64,000 nt of DNA from 67-14 sp035502775 (GCA_035502775.1 DATJUB010000067.1:1-64000), one strand, 5' to 3'; numbered from the stretch's first letter, positions 32,809-41,959 are shown. Notes: a model not told the origin generated them from the sequence alone. Made by a program: numbers and translations.

Positions 32809-32889
32809 GGTCTCCCTTCGCTGGTATGAGCCAGATCAGGTTCGTCGGGTCGACGCTAGGAAGCGCCCTCTCAGCCTCTCTCAGAGACC
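32809..32889 (-). ncRNA. TPP riboswitch (THI element) upstream of thiC
   Basis: Read on the minus strand, the conserved blocks CTGAGAGGG, GACCC, GAACCTGATCTGG and CATACCAGCGAAGGGAGA occur in the order and spacing of the TPP aptamer. The P1 stem pairs GGTCTC (32884-32889) with GAGACC (32809-32814). The 3' strand of P1 overlaps AAGGGAG, the thiC ribosome-binding site, two bases before the GTG. Binding of TPP should therefore hide the site and block translation. Confidence 0.95.
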
Positions 32890-33023
32890 CCCCGGGTTTG
32901 TGATGGATGTGGGGCCAACCTAGCGCAAAGTGAATGCCCGTATCTGAGTTATGCTCCCGGAAAGTGCAGCGTTCGCTTCGATGGCGACGCGGAGATACGG
33001 GATCGAAACAGGGGAGTCGTTCG

Positions 33024-35996
33024 TTGAAGGGTAAGAAACTCGCAGCATCGATCGTCATGGCCGCCGTCGGCGTGTTCGCGTCGCTCGGCATGGCTTCACA
33101 GGCCGAAGCGGTCCCCCTCACGATCACCACGACCGGCAACGGCTCCGGCTACGTGACCTCCAGCCCGGCGGGGATCGATTGCGGCAGGAACGTGTCCGGA
33201 CACACGGTCTGCACCGCCGAGTTCACGGCGAGTCAGGAGGTCACTCTCACCACCAGCACCGGGGCCAAGTTCATCGGCTTCTCAGGTGGATGCACTTCGT
33301 CCGTACTCCAATGCACTCTCACCATGGACGAGGCCAAGAACGTGACCGCCGAATTCGGCAAATACGAGGCCGGTATTTCCGCGACCACCAACGACACCTG
33401 GCTCGGTTTCCCGATCAGTGCCCAATCCTCAATCCAGGGTGGGCTCTGGCCGAAGACCGGAACGCTCCAGTTCAATCTCTACGGGCCCGATGACGCGGAC
33501 TGCTCCGGCGCCTCGATCTTCTCCTCGCAGGCAACCGTCAGCGGCACCCAGCAGGTCTATGCCTCCGGTGACTTCACACCGACCCAGCCCGGGGTGTACC
33601 GCTGGAGAGTCATGTACTCCGGAGACGAAGGCAACAACCCGTCGTCGTCGGCCTGCAACAGCAGCAACTCGGTCGCGACCATCGCCAAGGCCTCGACCTT
33701 CATCGCCAACGACGCGAGCGACACCACGATCGGTGGCTCGGTCTCGAACGCGGCGACGCTTTCCGGCGGACAGAGCCCGACCGGCACGATCGCGATGCGC
33801 CTGTACGCCCCGAGCGACACGACCTGCAGTGGCCAGCCCGTCTACGCCTCCAACCAGAGCGTCACCGGCAATGACACCTACGGCTCGGGCAGCTTCACCC
33901 CAACCCAGAGCGGCACCTACCGCTGGGTTTCCGAATACAGCGGGGACGCGTACAACGCGGCGTTCACGTCACCCTGTTCGTCGGCCGCCGCGAGATCGAT
34001 CGTGTCGGGCCAGACGGTGAGCATCTCGATCGCCGCCGCCGACGCCGCCGTGGGCTCGCAGATCTTCAGTACCGCGGCCATCTCACAGGGGCTGACTCCC
34101 ACCGGCACGATCACCTTCCGGGCCTACGGACCGAGCGATACGGAATGCGCGAACGCCCCGGTCTTCACCTCGAGCATTTCCGTGAACGGAAACGGGTTGT
34201 ACGGATCGGGAGGGTTCACACCCTCGCCGGGCTCCCGTCGCTGGACCGCGACCTACTCGGGGGATGCGGTCAACAGCGCCGCTTCGACCGCCTGCGGCGC
34301 GGCCGGCGGAACCTCGACGGTGTCAAAGGCCGACCCCAGCCTGTCGGCGCCGGCCCCGGCCGACATCACGATCGGCTCGTCCATGCCCGCCCAGACCACG
34401 CTGAGCGGCGGATACTTCCCCACCGGCACGGTCACCCTCAGGGCCTACGGTCCGGGTGACGCGAGCTGTTCACAGGCTCCCGCGTTCACCTCGTTCCTCC
34501 TCCCGGTGACGACCAACGGCAACTTCACGGCCGGCAATTTCACTCCGGCCGCTCCGGGCGCCTACAGGTGGGTCGCGAGCTACTCGGGCGACGCGAACAA
34601 CGAAGCGAAATCGACCGCCTGTGGCCCGCCCTCGAACGTGGCCAAGGAGTCCCCCTCGCTGAGTTCCGCGGCGACCGACGCGGCGATCGGCGAAGCGATC
34701 TCGGCGACCGCCTCCCTGACCGGCGGCCACAGCCCCGGCGGCACGATCACCTTCAGCGCCTACGGACCGGACGACCAGAACTGCTCGGGGACGCCGGCCT
34801 TCAGCTCGACGGCCACGGTCAATGGCAACGATGATTACGACTCAGGACAATTCACACCGGCGGAGGCCGGCACGTATCGCTGGATCGCGTCCTATTCGGG
34901 CGATGCCGACAACGAGGCCGAAGCCTCACTCTGTGCCGATTCCGATGCGGCCTCGACGGTCGCCGAGGCGACTCCCGCGATCACGATCGACACCACCGAT
35001 GCGACCATCGGATCGGCGATCACAGCCACGGCCGATCTGTCCGACGGGGTCGGGCCCGGCGGGACGATGACCCTGAACGCCTTCGGTCCCGGTGATCCGG
35101 ACTGTTCCGGGACTCCGGCATTCACGGCGACCCTCACGGTGAATGGGAACGGCGAGTACGCATCGGGAGATTTTGTGCCCGAGGCGGCCGGCGAGTACCG
35201 CTGGACGGCCGAATACCCGGGCGATGTCAACAACGAACCGGCGGTCTCGGCCTGCGGCGGTCCGGGAACGATTTCCGCGGTCGCGAAGGCCGTCCCTGTC
35301 GTCGCGGGAAGCACGTCCGGCGACATCCGACTCGGCGAGACCATCAACGCCAGCACTACGTTCTCGGGCGGATACCGGATGTCCGGAGAGGCCTCGTTCA
35401 CGCTCTACGGGCCGGACGACCCGACCTGCGCCGGTGAACCTGCCTTCACGGGTACGGCCGCCGTGAGCGGGAACGGCACGGTCACCTCCCCGGACTTCAA
35501 GCCGGCCGAGATCGGAACGTATCGCTGGACCGGCTCGTACTCGGGTGACGCGAACAACGCCGGTTTCACGGGAACCTGCGAGGCCGGTCAGAACGTCAAG
35601 GTGGCGTCGCCGGCCTGTCCGGTGGTCAAGCTGACCGCGATTCCGTACAAGCCTGCCGTGATCGTCAAGGGACGCATGGCGCACGGGCTGCGGGCACGGA
35701 TCCTGGTCAGCCGTGCTTCGGATCTCGCGATCTCGGCCAAAGCCAAGTTCGAGTTCAGGGGCAAGACCCGCACCGTGGATTTCGGCGAGCGCTCGCTGCG
35801 AAACGGCGGCACCCGCAACCTGCGTCTGGTGCTGCCGAAGAAGTGGCGCTCCAAGCTGCCGCTGCGTACCGAGGTCAAGCTGACCCTGAGGATCACCGCC
35901 ACGCCGAAGGACCCGAAGGGATGCACCTCGCCCCCAACCAAGGTCTCGCGGATCAAGACCCGGGTCTTCTGGGTCCTGAAAGCCAAGCAGCACTGA
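33024..35996 (+). CDS. secreted repeat protein with seven ~105-residue Ig-like units
   Basis: About 990 residues. TTG at 33024 has AGGGGAG seven bases upstream and begins KGKKLAASIVMAAVGVF, a Sec signal ending near SQAEA; an ATG at 32934 is in frame but would put 30 charged residues before the signal. One InlB-B-like unit (GNGSGYVTSSPAGIDCG) is followed by seven tandem Ig-like units, each with an AxxTLSGG...PTGTI strand, YGPxDxxCS, a GxFTPxxxGxYRW strand, YSGDxNN and a closing cysteine, so each unit can form one disulfide. A basic C-terminal domain of about 110 residues follows. No LPXTG or anchor helix. Likely an extracellular adhesive or structural protein; transcribed divergently from thiC. 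Confidence 0.85.
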   Translation: MKGKKLAASIVMAAVGVFASLGMASQAEAVPLTITTTGNGSGYVTSSPAGIDCGRNVSGHTVCTAEFTASQEVTLTTSTGAKFIGFSGGCTSSVLQCTLTMDEAKNVTAEFGKYEAGISATTNDTWLGFPISAQSSIQGGLWPKTGTLQFNLYGPDDADCSGASIFSSQATVSGTQQVYASGDFTPTQPGVYRWRVMYSGDEGNNPSSSACNSSNSVATIAKASTFIANDASDTTIGGSVSNAATLSGGQSPTGTIAMRLYAPSDTTCSGQPVYASNQSVTGNDTYGSGSFTPTQSGTYRWVSEYSGDAYNAAFTSPCSSAAARSIVSGQTVSISIAAADAAVGSQIFSTAAISQGLTPTGTITFRAYGPSDTECANAPVFTSSISVNGNGLYGSGGFTPSPGSRRWTATYSGDAVNSAASTACGAAGGTSTVSKADPSLSAPAPADITIGSSMPAQTTLSGGYFPTGTVTLRAYGPGDASCSQAPAFTSFLLPVTTNGNFTAGNFTPAAPGAYRWVASYSGDANNEAKSTACGPPSNVAKESPSLSSAATDAAIGEAISATASLTGGHSPGGTITFSAYGPDDQNCSGTPAFSSTATVNGNDDYDSGQFTPAEAGTYRWIASYSGDADNEAEASLCADSDAASTVAEATPAITIDTTDATIGSAITATADLSDGVGPGGTMTLNAFGPGDPDCSGTPAFTATLTVNGNGEYASGDFVPEAAGEYRWTAEYPGDVNNEPAVSACGGPGTISAVAKAVPVVAGSTSGDIRLGETINASTTFSGGYRMSGEASFTLYGPDDPTCAGEPAFTGTAAVSGNGTVTSPDFKPAEIGTYRWTGSYSGDANNAGFTGTCEAGQNVKVASPACPVVKLTAIPYKPAVIVKGRMAHGLRARILVSRASDLAISAKAKFEFRGKTRTVDFGERSLRNGGTRNLRLVLPKKWRSKLPLRTEVKLTLRITATPKDPKGCTSPPTKVSRIKTRVFWVLKAKQH

Positions 35997-36012
35997 GACA
36001 GGGCCGGATCCG

Positions 36013-36069
36013 AAGCTTCTGTCGACCGGTACCCCATGTGGAGGCGGGAGAACAGCCGACAGAACGCTC
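36013..36069 (+). repeat. palindromic repeat copy A, 3' of the Ig-like repeat gene
   Basis: Begins 17 bases after the stop of the 33024-35996 gene. TTCTGTCG (36017-36024) pairs with CGACAGAA (36057-36064). Its reverse complement aligns with copy B over AGCGTTCTGTC, CCCGCC, TGGGG, ACCGG and CGACAGAA in the same order. May serve as a terminator stem for the secreted-protein gene or be a REP/MITE-like element. Confidence 0.7.
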
Positions 36070-36075
36070 GCGGGC

Positions 36076-37089
36076 CTAGGGCCGGGGGCCGTTGGTGTCG
36101 ATGAAGACGATCGGGCCGGAACCGAGCCGGCCGTCGTTCAGCTCGAGCAGTCCGGCCATCGCCTTGGCCGTGTAGACCGGGTCCAGATCCAGCCCCGCAA
36201 GGTCGGCGGCGAGATCGTGCGCCCGTTCCGCGGCGGTGGTCGGATGGCCGTATCCCGTACCGAGCTGGTCGTCGACGACGATCAGCCGCCCGTCGTCGAG
36301 GTCGAAAACCGGCGGGTCCGCCCCGCGCCCGCGCAGCAGCCGTTCGCTCTTCCGCGCCAGCCTGGTCAGCGCGGTCGAGTCCAGGCGCAGCGTGTCGTTC
36401 ACGACCACCGCCAGCACCTTGGTGTCGAGTCCGGCGAGCCGCAGCCCCAGCAGCAGCCCGGCGGCGGTCCCGCCCGAACCGACCGCGGTGACGACATGTG
36501 AGGGCTCGGGCATCTCGCCGCGTTCGACCTGCGCGGCCAACTCGAGCGCGATCTCGACCGCACCCAGTGCCCCGATCGGTGAGGACCCACCGGCGGGCAG
36601 AAGGTACGGCCGGTGCCGGACCATCAGCCAGGGAACCGCGGCGATCGTGCGGGCCTTGGTGTGGGTGAAGTGGAGCTCGGCGCCGGATGCCTCCAGACGT
36701 TCCAGCTGCGCCCGCACGTGATCGTCCAACGGCTGGTCGACCAGCGCCAGCACGGTCTTCAGCCCGTGTTCGCGGCCGTAGAGCGCGCAGGCCAATCCCC
36801 AGTTGGTGCCGAGGCCGCCGACCGTCAGCAGCGTGGTGCGCCCGCGCCGCCTGGCCTCGGGGATCAGCCATTCCAGCTTGCGCACCTTGTTGCCGCCCCA
36901 CCCTCCATCCCCGAAGGCGCCCTCGTCCTTCAGCCAGATCTCGGCGGCACCGTCGCCCAGCCCGGGCAGTCGCCGGAGCGGTGTCGGGGTCGTTCCCAGC
37001 CGCAGGCTCGGCAGGTTCCGCTTCAGTTCGGGATAGAGCTCGTGGAGGCGGGGCATCCGGATCGGCCTGACAATAGTCAGACCGGACAT
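36076..37089 (-). CDS. PLP-dependent D-cysteine desulfhydrase / ACC deaminase family protein
   Basis: 337 residues, fold type II PLP enzyme. Schiff-base lysine region GGNKVRKLEWLI near 65-76; the phosphate-binding loop is GSGGTAAGLLLG near 205. The family includes D-cysteine desulfhydrase (pyruvate, sulfide and ammonia from D-cysteine) and ACC deaminase; which reaction applies cannot be told from the sequence. ATG at 37089 is used; ATG at 37056 is possible. It follows the alcohol dehydrogenase gene by 12 bases, so the two form an operon lying between the two secreted repeat proteins. Confidence 0.85.
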   Translation of the reverse strand: MSGLTIVRPIRMPRLHELYPELKRNLPSLRLGTTPTPLRRLPGLGDGAAEIWLKDEGAFGDGGWGGNKVRKLEWLIPEARRRGRTTLLTVGGLGTNWGLACALYGREHGLKTVLALVDQPLDDHVRAQLERLEASGAELHFTHTKARTIAAVPWLMVRHRPYLLPAGGSSPIGALGAVEIALELAAQVERGEMPEPSHVVTAVGSGGTAAGLLLGLRLAGLDTKVLAVVVNDTLRLDSTALTRLARKSERLLRGRGADPPVFDLDDGRLIVVDDQLGTGYGHPTTAAERAHDLAADLAGLDLDPVYTAKAMAGLLELNDGRLGSGPIVFIDTNGPRP

Positions 37090-37101
37090 CGTCGGCGGCG
37101 A

Positions 37102-38226
37102 TCAGCCGTTGGGGAGGATCACCGCCCGGCCGACCAGCTTGCCTTCGCGCAGCTTCTCGTAGGCCAGGGGCGCTTCGTCGAGGCCGAACTGCTGGGTGTG
37201 GGTGCTGATCCTTCCCTGGCGGGCGAGTTCCAGCACCTCCATCAGCTCGATCGCGCTTCCCCAGTAGGGCAGGGCGACGCCGGCCTCGAACGGGACGGCA
37301 CCGAACGCGAACGGCAACGTGCCGCCCGCCAGGCCGACGACGGTCAGATCGCCCCGCACGGCGACGATCTGTGAAGCCAGCCCCATGGTCGCGTCCGATC
37401 CGACCATGTCGATCACCAGCTCGGCCCCGAGCCCTGAGGTGCGGTCCCGGATCGAGGCGACCGCGTCCTCATCGGAGAGCAGGGCGGCGTCGGCCCCCAC
37501 CTCGGTAGCGAGGTCGAGCTTCTCCCGGTCCACGTCGAGTGCCACCACCGTCGCCGGGGAGATCGCCTTGATGATCTGGATGGCCATGTGCCCCAGGCCA
37601 CCGACCCCGATGATCACCGCGGTCGATCCGGCGTACAGGCGATCCAGGGATCGCACCACCGCGTGATACGGGGTGAGACCGGCATCGGTCAGGGGAGCCG
37701 CCACCCGGGGATCGAGATCGCCGAGCGGGATCAGCAGCCGCTTGTCGGGGACCAGCATGTATTCGGCCATGCCGCCGTCCCGGCCGAGGCCTCCGCCCGC
37801 ATAGCCGAGCGAGGCCTGGTTCTCGCAGTAGTTCTCGCTCGAGGAGCGGCAGGCACGGCAGACCCCGCAGCCCCAGGGCCCATAGACCGCGACCGTCTCG
37901 CCGGTCTCGAGTCCGGTCACACCGGCCCCGACCGCCTCGACCCATCCCGCGTTCTCATGGCCGAGGATGAACGGCAGCCGATAGTCCATGGCACCTTCGG
38001 GCCACTCCATCAGGTGAAGGTCGGAATGGCAGGCACCGGCACCACCCACTTTCACCAGCACCTCTCCGGGACCCGGTTCCGGATCCGGTACCGATCGAAG
38101 CTCAGGCTCCGTCTGCCATTTCGTGAACTGGTAGGCCTTGATGTCAAGCCAGCCTATGTCGGACCTATCACGAGCGCAACCCCACTCAGGACGTCGCAGC
38201 GTTCTGTCCCCATTTCGACCCGCCAT
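37102..38226 (-). CDS. zinc-dependent medium-chain alcohol dehydrogenase
   Basis: Medium-chain dehydrogenase with catalytic-zinc ligands at GACHSDLHLMEWPEG and GHENAGWV, structural-zinc cysteines in CGVCRACRSSSENYC, and NAD site GVGGLGHMAIQ. Family members start with a sequence equivalent to MKAYQFTKWQTEPELR, but here the residue before Lys is encoded by ATC. The only in-frame canonical start is the ATG at 38226, inside palindromic repeat B, giving 374 residues with about 30 extra ones. Real initiation may be at the ATC near 38142. Probably oxidises a primary or secondary alcohol; co-transcribed with the PLP enzyme downstream. Confidence 0.85.
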   Translation of the reverse strand: MAGRNGDRTLRRPEWGCARDRSDIGWLDIKAYQFTKWQTEPELRSVPDPEPGPGEVLVKVGGAGACHSDLHLMEWPEGAMDYRLPFILGHENAGWVEAVGAGVTGLETGETVAVYGPWGCGVCRACRSSSENYCENQASLGYAGGGLGRDGGMAEYMLVPDKRLLIPLGDLDPRVAAPLTDAGLTPYHAVVRSLDRLYAGSTAVIIGVGGLGHMAIQIIKAISPATVVALDVDREKLDLATEVGADAALLSDEDAVASIRDRTSGLGAELVIDMVGSDATMGLASQIVAVRGDLTVVGLAGGTLPFAFGAVPFEAGVALPYWGSAIELMEVLELARQGRISTHTQQFGLDEAPLAYEKLREGKLVGRAVILPNG

Positions 38227-38252
38227 GTGTGGGGAAACCGGCGACAGAACGC
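38199..38252 (-). repeat. palindromic repeat copy B, 3' of the glycine-rich protein gene
   Basis: GCGTTCTGTC (38199-38208) and GACAGAACGC (38243-38252) form a perfect 10-bp inverted repeat around a 34-base centre containing CCCGCC and TGTGGGG. It lies 17 bases after the stop of the 38270-41875 gene. Relative to its upstream secreted-protein gene it has the same orientation and distance as copy A, so both could be terminators. It also contains the only canonical start codon of the alcohol dehydrogenase. Confidence 0.72.
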
Positions 38253-38269
38253 CCTACACCGGGTCCTGT

Positions 38270-41200
38270 TCAGCGACGGACGACCCTGAACCTCGTCTGT
38301 CGGGGCTTTGATTTCTGGCCGGCTTCGTCGGTTGCGGTCGCGGCCAGCAGGACGCGTCCCAGTTTCAGTTTCCGGCGGATCCTGGCCGGGATCTTGACCG
38401 TGTTGGCTCCGGCCTTCAGGACACGAGCGAAGCCGAGCGCCCTGCCCGGCTTCCGCTTGACGGTGAAACGAACCGTCGAGGCTTCACTGACGCTGATCTT
38501 GATGGCCGGACCCTTGCGACGGATCGCGGTCTTCTTTCTGCCTCCGAGCGGGACCTTCCGAGGCTTGACCTTCAGCTGACGGATCACCGGTGCCGGGTCC
38601 ACCGGTGACGGGTCGACGGTGAAGGTGGCATCGACCGTTCGGGCATCCGTCATCTCAAGGGCGCACGTGGTCCCGGTGCCCGAGCAGTCCCCGCTCCACC
38701 CGGTGAACGTCGAACCGTTCGCGGGAACGGCTTCGAGCGTGACCGTGGTTCCGAAATCGAACTCCGCGCCGGTCGGGTTCGCGGTGACGTCGCCCGAACC
38801 GGTGCCGGACTCGGTCACGGTCAGTGATCGCTTCTGCAGGCTGAAGGCGGCCCCGACGGACCGCGCCTCGTCCAGGGTGACGGTGCAGGTGGTGCCGGAG
38901 CCCGAGCAGTCCCCGGTCCACCCGGCGAATTCGGAGGTCGGCGCCGGGTTCGCGGTGAGTGTGACCTCGGTGCCATGGTCGAACTCGATCCCTTCGCATT
39001 CATCGCCGCATTCGACTCCCGCGGGCTGCGATGTGACCGTTCCTGTGCCGTTGCCCGATCGATCAACGTCCAGGGTGCGTTTCTCCAGGGCGAACCCGGC
39101 GGACACCTCGCGGGCCTCGTCCATCGTCACAACGCAGTCTGAAACTCCCGAGCAGGCACCGCTCCACCCCGTGAACTGTGAGTGCTCGTCCGGATCGGCC
39201 GCGAGCGTGACCTCGGTGCCGTAATCGAACTCGTCCATGCATGTGCTTCCGCACTCGATGCCGGCCGGGGCCGAGGTCACACCGCCCGTTCCGGAGCCCG
39301 TCCTCTCGACATCCAGGGCCCGTTTCTGAAGCACGAAGTCGGCCTCGGCGCTGCGGTCAGCGTCCATCGTGACGACGCAGGCCTGGTCGCTCGGCACCCC
39401 TTCGCAGTCGCCACCCCAGTCCGCGAACGTCGACCCGGTCGCGGCGGTCGGTGTCAGGGTCACTTCGGTGCCGTAGTCGAATTGGGCAGTCACGCATCGG
39501 CCGTCGTCGCAGGGAGTCGCTCCCGCCGGGAAGTCAATGCCCGCCGGACTCGAAACCACGCTGCCCGAACCGTTCTCGAACTTGGCCAATCGAAGGGTTA
39601 GTTTCTCGAGGGTGAACGTGGCACCGACGTTCCGTACCTGGTCCATGGTCACGGAGCACGCCCCGGTGCCCGAGCAGGCGCCAGTCCACCCGGTGAAATC
39701 GGATCCGGTCGCTTCAGCCGGGGTGAGTTCAACCTCGGTGCCGAACGGATAGTCCGCGTTGCAGGAGCTTCCACAGGCGATGCCGGAAGGAGTCGAGCTG
39801 ACGGTGCCCGCACCGTTGCCGGTCCTGGTCACGGTGAGCTTCCTCGGACCTTGCGCGAACGAGGCGGTCACGCTGCGGGCTTCACTCAGGGTGGTGTCGC
39901 AGGTGAGCTGGGTTCCGGAGCATGCTCCGCCCCAGCCGCTGAAGGTCGACCCCGAATCGGGGTTCGCGGTGAGCGTCACCGGCTGTCCCGTCCCGAAGAC
40001 CGAGTAGCAGGCTTCGTGGGAACCGGCACCAGGAGTGCCGCAGTCGATTCCGTCAGGCGACGAACTCAGGTAGCCGTCCCCCGGGCCGTTCGCCGTGACG
40101 GTCAGCCCGCGGGTACTGGTGATGTCGTAGGTGATGATCGCCAGGCCGTTGCCTTCCCTGACCCCGGATTGCGTGGTGTATCCGGCCGGGCCGAAGCTCG
40201 ATCCGCCGCCACCGGGGCCGCCCTGGCCGGAGCCGCCGCCGTAGTAGCCGCCACCGCCTCCACCGAAGCTGTTGCCGCCACCGACGTTCTGCGGCCCTCC
40301 GTCGTCGTCGTCCGGGTACGCATAGCTCCAGGAACCTTTCTTGGTCTGCGTGCCGCCCGTTCCCTTGGTGATGTTGCACCCCGGGGGATAGTTCCCCTCA
40401 GAGAAGTTCAATTCTCCCGCTTCGCCGGAGAGGCCGCCCCCGGCTCCGCCGGTCGAGACGACGTCGGGGTTGCTGCATTGCTGGCCGCCGCCACCGCCGC
40501 CTCCCGCCACCAGCACCCGTGCCGCCAGGGTGTCATTGCCGCTCCGCAGATCGGTCGCGCCGCCACCGCCGGCGGATCGCATGGTCGCCGGCCAGCCGGA
40601 GGAAACGCTGCCGCCACCGTTGAAGCCGCCGGCCTGGGGCGTTCCCGCGCCACCGACCCGGAGCCAGTACGGGGTTCCGCCGGGCGGGTAGATCGTTGCC
40701 GTGGCCCGTCCGCCCAGGCCGGGGATGGATCGGCTGTCCGATCCACCGCCCTGGGCCCCGTATAGGTCGATCGTGGCTGCCGAAACGCCGTAGGGCATCT
40801 CCCATCTCACGACCTGCCCGGTGTACTGGTGGGTTTCGGTCACGGGAGCGACCTTGAAGCGCGCCGAAACGATCTTGGGCTGCTCCGGATCCGCCTGATC
40901 GAGGGTCACCTGACAGGTCGGTGTCGTGCTCCCCATGCAGGGCCCGAAGATCCATTGATCGAAAACGGATCCGGGTGAGGGATGCGCGGTGACGGTGACC
41001 GGCTGGTTCCGGCCGTAGGCTTCGGTGCAGTCATCGTGGCCGGGCGCACCGTCGACCCCGCAATCGATGCCTTCGGGGGAGGAGCTGACGTATCCGTCGC
41101 CGGGTCCGGCTGATGAGGCGAAAAGGTTCCGGGTGTCGGTGATCTCGTAGGTGACCGTGGCGACTCCGTCGCCGTTTCGAATACCCGCGTTCCATGTGTA

Positions 41201-41875
41201 GCCGGGAGGGCCGAAGCCTGAGCCGCCGCCACCGGTTCCGTTGTCGCTGCCGCCGCCGCCGTAATAGCCGCCACCGCCGCCACTGAAAGCACCGCTTCCT
41301 CCCTGTCCGAGAGATCCGTTGGGCGAACCGCCCGCTGACTGGGTGCCACCGCCGCCGGGGGTCGTGTTGCAGCCGGTGAAGGTGCCGCTTCCACCGGTCG
41401 GTCCTCCGCTGCCGCTTCCGCCGAACGCGGAGCCGGTGGCACTCAGACATTCCGCGTTTCCGGCCCCGCCGCCGCCCGCGACCAGGACACGATCGGAGAG
41501 CGCCGTCCCTCCGACGCGGATGTCGGTCGCCCCGCCACCTGCCCATACGGCCACGCCGCCGCCGTTGAAGCCGGGGTTGTGTAGTCCACCCTTTCCTCCG
41601 ACCATCACATGGATGGTCGATCCACCCGTCACGTTGATCGTGGCCAGGGCACGGCCGCCGTTGCCGCCCTGGTTGCGGCTGGCGACCACATCGAAACCCA
41701 TGCCTTCAGCACCGAACAGGTCCCAGGTCGCGGAGGTGACGCCGTAGGGAACGGTCCAAACCTGTGCGGCACCGGTGTGTTCGAAGGTCACCGTGGTGGC
41801 ACCCGCCGATGTCGGCATCACGAACGCGATCGCCATGGCGACGCTCCCAAGCAACCATCCCCAAAATCGCTTCAT
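38270..41875 (-). CDS. secreted glycine-rich and InlB-B-repeat surface protein
   Basis: 1201 residues from ATG 41875 (MKRFWGWLLGSVAMAIAFV, signal ending near TSAGA). Two large glycine-rich domains (about 25-230 and 335-570) have the pattern VPYGVTSATWDLFGAEG, NGGGVAVWAGGGATDIR and GGGGGYYGGG of the bacterial glycine-rich protein domain. Seven divergent InlB-B-type units follow the pattern GxGxVTSxPAGIxCGxxC, FDYGTEVTLTA, FxGWSGxCSG and CxVTMDEAR; one lies between the glycine domains and six after them. The C-terminal Ig-like domain (SVSEASTVRFTVKR, LLAATATDEAGQKS) looks typical of Solirubrobacterales exported proteins. Probably cell-surface or matrix protein; ligand unknown. Confidence 0.88.
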   Translation of the reverse strand: MKRFWGWLLGSVAMAIAFVMPTSAGATTVTFEHTGAAQVWTVPYGVTSATWDLFGAEGMGFDVVASRNQGGNGGRALATINVTGGSTIHVMVGGKGGLHNPGFNGGGVAVWAGGGATDIRVGGTALSDRVLVAGGGGAGNAECLSATGSAFGGSGSGGPTGGSGTFTGCNTTPGGGGTQSAGGSPNGSLGQGGSGAFSGGGGGYYGGGGSDNGTGGGGSGFGPPGYTWNAGIRNGDGVATVTYEITDTRNLFASSAGPGDGYVSSSPEGIDCGVDGAPGHDDCTEAYGRNQPVTVTAHPSPGSVFDQWIFGPCMGSTTPTCQVTLDQADPEQPKIVSARFKVAPVTETHQYTGQVVRWEMPYGVSAATIDLYGAQGGGSDSRSIPGLGGRATATIYPPGGTPYWLRVGGAGTPQAGGFNGGGSVSSGWPATMRSAGGGGATDLRSGNDTLAARVLVAGGGGGGGQQCSNPDVVSTGGAGGGLSGEAGELNFSEGNYPPGCNITKGTGGTQTKKGSWSYAYPDDDDGGPQNVGGGNSFGGGGGGYYGGGSGQGGPGGGGSSFGPAGYTTQSGVREGNGLAIITYDITSTRGLTVTANGPGDGYLSSSPDGIDCGTPGAGSHEACYSVFGTGQPVTLTANPDSGSTFSGWGGACSGTQLTCDTTLSEARSVTASFAQGPRKLTVTRTGNGAGTVSSTPSGIACGSSCNADYPFGTEVELTPAEATGSDFTGWTGACSGTGACSVTMDQVRNVGATFTLEKLTLRLAKFENGSGSVVSSPAGIDFPAGATPCDDGRCVTAQFDYGTEVTLTPTAATGSTFADWGGDCEGVPSDQACVVTMDADRSAEADFVLQKRALDVERTGSGTGGVTSAPAGIECGSTCMDEFDYGTEVTLAADPDEHSQFTGWSGACSGVSDCVVTMDEAREVSAGFALEKRTLDVDRSGNGTGTVTSQPAGVECGDECEGIEFDHGTEVTLTANPAPTSEFAGWTGDCSGSGTTCTVTLDEARSVGAAFSLQKRSLTVTESGTGSGDVTANPTGAEFDFGTTVTLEAVPANGSTFTGWSGDCSGTGTTCALEMTDARTVDATFTVDPSPVDPAPVIRQLKVKPRKVPLGGRKKTAIRRKGPAIKISVSEASTVRFTVKRKPGRALGFARVLKAGANTVKIPARIRRKLKLGRVLLAATATDEAGQKSKPRQTRFRVVRR

Positions 41876-41959
41876 TCTCCCGATTCCCTGTCTGTGCCGA
41901 AACGGTCCGCAGCCGAACCTCTCCACGGAATTTACATGGAACAGAGGGAGAATCCAAGC

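Noticed and set aside
32807..33139. Extension of thiC by 111 codons upstream.
   Set aside because: The extension would be translated through the TPP riboswitch and has no resemblance to ThiC; GTG 32806 directly after the riboswitch is the sensible start.
33700..35600. Regularly spaced similar sequences that could suggest a CRISPR array or DNA repeats.
   Set aside because: They are codon-level traces of the ~315-base Ig-like protein units; unit length and variability do not fit CRISPR repeats and spacers.
36013..38252. Composite transposon made of the two inverted palindromes and the two genes between them.
   Set aside because: No transposase and no target-site duplication could be seen, and the palindromes also fit terminators of the two flanking genes; kept only as a repeat observation.
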